Source: Bacillota bacterium
GTDB lineage: Bacteria > Bacillota > UBA4882 > UBA8346
Reading direction: 5' to 3'
Assembly (NCBI GenBank): GCA_023429995.1
Contig: JAEZCE010000032.1
Span: 1 to 64,000, forward strand
Length of the DNA: 64,000 nucleotides
Shown here: positions 62,298 to 64,000 of the stretch, piece by piece
How the letters are laid out: each line of letters opens with the position of its first letter
Position numbering within the stretch: the stretch's first letter is position 1
The notes under the pieces: model-generated
The model's input: the letters and a program-made list of their open reading frames with translations, nothing else
Databases searched by the model: none
What the model was told of the DNA's origin: nothing
Position numbers and translations under genes: made by a program

Positions 62298-64000
62298 CTA
62301 TCGGCACGAAGAATCCATTTGTCGACGTATTTTTTGCTGCCATTCATAAAGAAAATTCAGGGCCTGGAGAGGCGTAATTGAAACCAAGTCAATTTCGCGA
62401 ATCTCCTCCAAAATAATATCTTTTTCAACCGGGAAAAGCGCTAATTGGTTTTGCGAAATTTTCGGTTCTTTCAGTTCCTTGGGCTCTTTGGGTTCCCTGG
62501 TTTTTTTTATTTCCAGAAGATCGTTTTTTTCAAGAGTCGCTAAAATTTCCTTAGCCCTTCCTGTGATTTCACCAGGCAACCCAGCCAATCGGGCTACTTC
62601 GATCCCATAACTTTGGTCCGCTTTTCCCGGAAGAATTTTGCGTAAAAAAACAATTTCTTCACCATCCCGCTCAACGGCGATATGATAGTTTTTCAACCCC
62701 GGATTTTCTTCTTCCAGCTCGGTCAGTTCGTGGTAATGCGTAGCAACCAATGTTTTGCAGCCAATCCGTTGGGTATGATGAATGAACTCAACAACAGCCC
62801 AGGCAATGCTCAGGCCGTCGAAAGTACTGGTGCCGCGGCCGATTTCATCCAATATCACCAGCGAACGGAAAGTGGCATGATTCAAAATATAGGCTACTTC
62901 GTTCATTTCAACCATAAAAGTACTCTGCCCGGTTGCCAAATCATCCGAAGCGCCTACCCGTGTGAAAATCCGGTCAACTACGGAAATTTCCGCGGATTTG
63001 GCGGGAATAAAACTGCCGATATGAGCCAAAAGGACAATTAAAGCCACTTGCCGCATGTAGGTTGATTTTCCGGCCATGTTTGGACCGGTAATAATTTGGG
63101 TCCGGTTATCGGTCATCTCCAGAAATGTATCATTGGGGACAAATTTCCCGGCAGGGAGCATTCTTTCGACAACCGGATGACGGCCGTCAACGATGAGTAT
63201 TTTACCGGTTTCATTCATCTCGGGCCTGATATAATTATAACGCACCGCAGTTTCAGCCAGGGCAACCAGCACGTCCAGCTCCGCCAAAGCGTCGGCGTTG
63301 GCCTGCAAACTATCGATTTCTTTTAAAACAGCCTCCCGCAACTGGCAGAAAATCTGAAACTCAAGGGCTGTACTTTTTTCATGGGCATTAACAATCAAAT
63401 CCTCATATTCTTTTAAAGTCTGGTTGATAAACCGTTCTCCATTGGCAAGAGTTTGTTTCCGGATATAATCCGGCGGCACCAGGTTCAAATTCGCATGGGT
63501 GACCTCAATATAATATCCGAAAACCTGGTTATAACCAATCTTTAACGATTTAATACCGGTCCGTTCCTTCTCCTTTTGTTCCAGTTCAGCTACCCAGCGT
63601 CTGCCTTGAGAACTGGCTTCAATTAAATGAGCCAATTCGGAATGATAGGAATTTTTGATCATTCCGCCTTCTTTGACGGAAAGGGGCGGATCGTCCTTTA
63701 AAGCCGATTCCAGCATTTCGCTCAATGCCGATAGGGGTTGAAGTTTTTCCATGAGAAAAACAAGCCTTTCACTGGAAAATTTCCGTAGAGATTCTTTGAG
63801 CGCCGGGATTTCGGCTAAAGTATTTTTTAGGGCCAATAAATCCCTCGCATTTGCGTTATTGCTGGCAAGCTTGCTTAAAATTCGCTGTAAATCATAGGTT
63901 TTATTCAAACCTTCCCTCACCGTTTCCCGGGCCTCCAGATTAACGGTAAACTCCCCAATGGCCGATTGACGCTCTTGAATGGGTTTCAAACGGGTTAAAG
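62298..64000 (-). CDS. mutS: DNA mismatch repair protein MutS (N-terminal part outside window)
   Basis: The last 567 or so residues of MutS. The clamp and lever regions run from the window edge; the ATPase domain has GPNMAGKSTYMRQ (Walker A), the signature STFMVEMNE, VILDEIGRGTSTFDG (Walker B) and ATHYHEL. The C-terminal tail contains repeated EPKEPKEL units (about residues 500-515 of this part), a low-complexity stretch. MutS finds mismatches. It is the first gene seen of the leftward mutS-mutL-miaA-hfq run. Confidence 0.96.
   Translation of the reverse strand, partial: LTRLKPIQERQSAIGEFTVNLEARETVREGLNKTYDLQRILSKLASNNANARDLLALKNTLAEIPALKESLRKFSSERLVFLMEKLQPLSALSEMLESALKDDPPLSVKEGGMIKNSYHSELAHLIEASSQGRRWVAELEQKEKERTGIKSLKIGYNQVFGYYIEVTHANLNLVPPDYIRKQTLANGERFINQTLKEYEDLIVNAHEKSTALEFQIFCQLREAVLKEIDSLQANADALAELDVLVALAETAVRYNYIRPEMNETGKILIVDGRHPVVERMLPAGKFVPNDTFLEMTDNRTQIITGPNMAGKSTYMRQVALIVLLAHIGSFIPAKSAEISVVDRIFTRVGASDDLATGQSTFMVEMNEVAYILNHATFRSLVILDEIGRGTSTFDGLSIAWAVVEFIHHTQRIGCKTLVATHYHELTELEEENPGLKNYHIAVERDGEEIVFLRKILPGKADQSYGIEVARLAGLPGEITGRAKEILATLEKNDLLEIKKTREPKEPKELKEPKISQNQLALFPVEKDIILEEIREIDLVSITPLQALNFLYEWQQKIRRQMDSSCR

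Overview
The window comes from a spore-forming member of the Bacillota with a clostridial type of metabolism, at roughly 40-45 percent G+C by eye. The evidence for sporulation is the spoIIA operon with dacF, a SpoIIP-like protein, a SpoVAE-like protein, the SpoIVFA/SpoIVFB pair and a SleB-like hydrolase. The evidence for anaerobic life is an [FeFe] hydrogenase, a hybrid cluster protein, an archerase-type activase, ferredoxins and radical SAM proteins. A small exported protein with a beta-barrel-like pattern (6539-7204) raises the possibility of a diderm lineage such as the Limnochordia/Hydrogenispora type. That placement is inference only. Shine-Dalgarno sites are strong and TTG/GTG starts are common, and many start calls below rest on them.

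Layout. 1-7204 is accessory: a broken minus-strand repeat gene at the left edge, then single-gene functions (PhzF-like, YcaQ-like glycosylase, nucleotidyltransferase, crotonase, GNAT, flavodoxin-ferredoxin, double VOC, barrel-like protein). 7311-8605 carries prs and rpmB leftward. 9116-16807 is a rightward housekeeping run: DUF1858, Asp23, fakA, fakB, rsmD, coaD, a coiled-coil protein, cmk, ispH, rpsA. 16938-20289 is a probable sporulation cluster (DUF1614, SpoIIP, two DUF3189 proteins, SpoVAE-like). 20367-23412 holds an ATP-driven activase and two paralogous partner proteins, followed by mug and a ferredoxin. 24321-31500 is a long operon-like run: spoIVFA, spoIVFB, two TIGR-type proteins (radical SAM and DUF2344), rng, rplU, prp, rpmA. 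31802-34919 is dacF plus spoIIAA-spoIIAB-sigF, with a good sigma-H promoter match and a terminator separating dacF from the operon. Then folK, a 600-base gap, the hydrogenase, sleB-like and murJ (leftward), an ABC-F ATPase, hisE-hisG, a cell-wall amidase, and hcp. 48269-51152 is accessory (small exported protein, AraC regulator, SDR). 51823-53117 is the SOS locus: lexA divergent from a YneA-like LysM protein followed by an unlisted 46-residue gene. From 53200 to the right edge everything runs leftward: surE, HEAT protein, zinc ribbon protein, a methionine gamma-lyase-like enzyme, pheA, dapF, hfq, miaA, mutL, mutS (cut by the window).

How the parts fit. Two sporulation blocks cover the start of the forespore programme (sigF and its anti-sigma loop), engulfment (SpoIIP) and mother-cell sigma-K activation (SpoIVFA/FB). 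The rng-rplU-prp-rpmA genes join RNA processing, ribosome assembly and the protease that trims L27. The most interesting unexplained material is the DUF1614/DUF3189 sporulation cluster, the split activase trio, the structured element between dacF and spoIIA, the SOS-linked small gene, and the barrel-like protein with its sequestered ribosome binding site. No tRNA, rRNA, CRISPR array or complete insertion sequence was seen.
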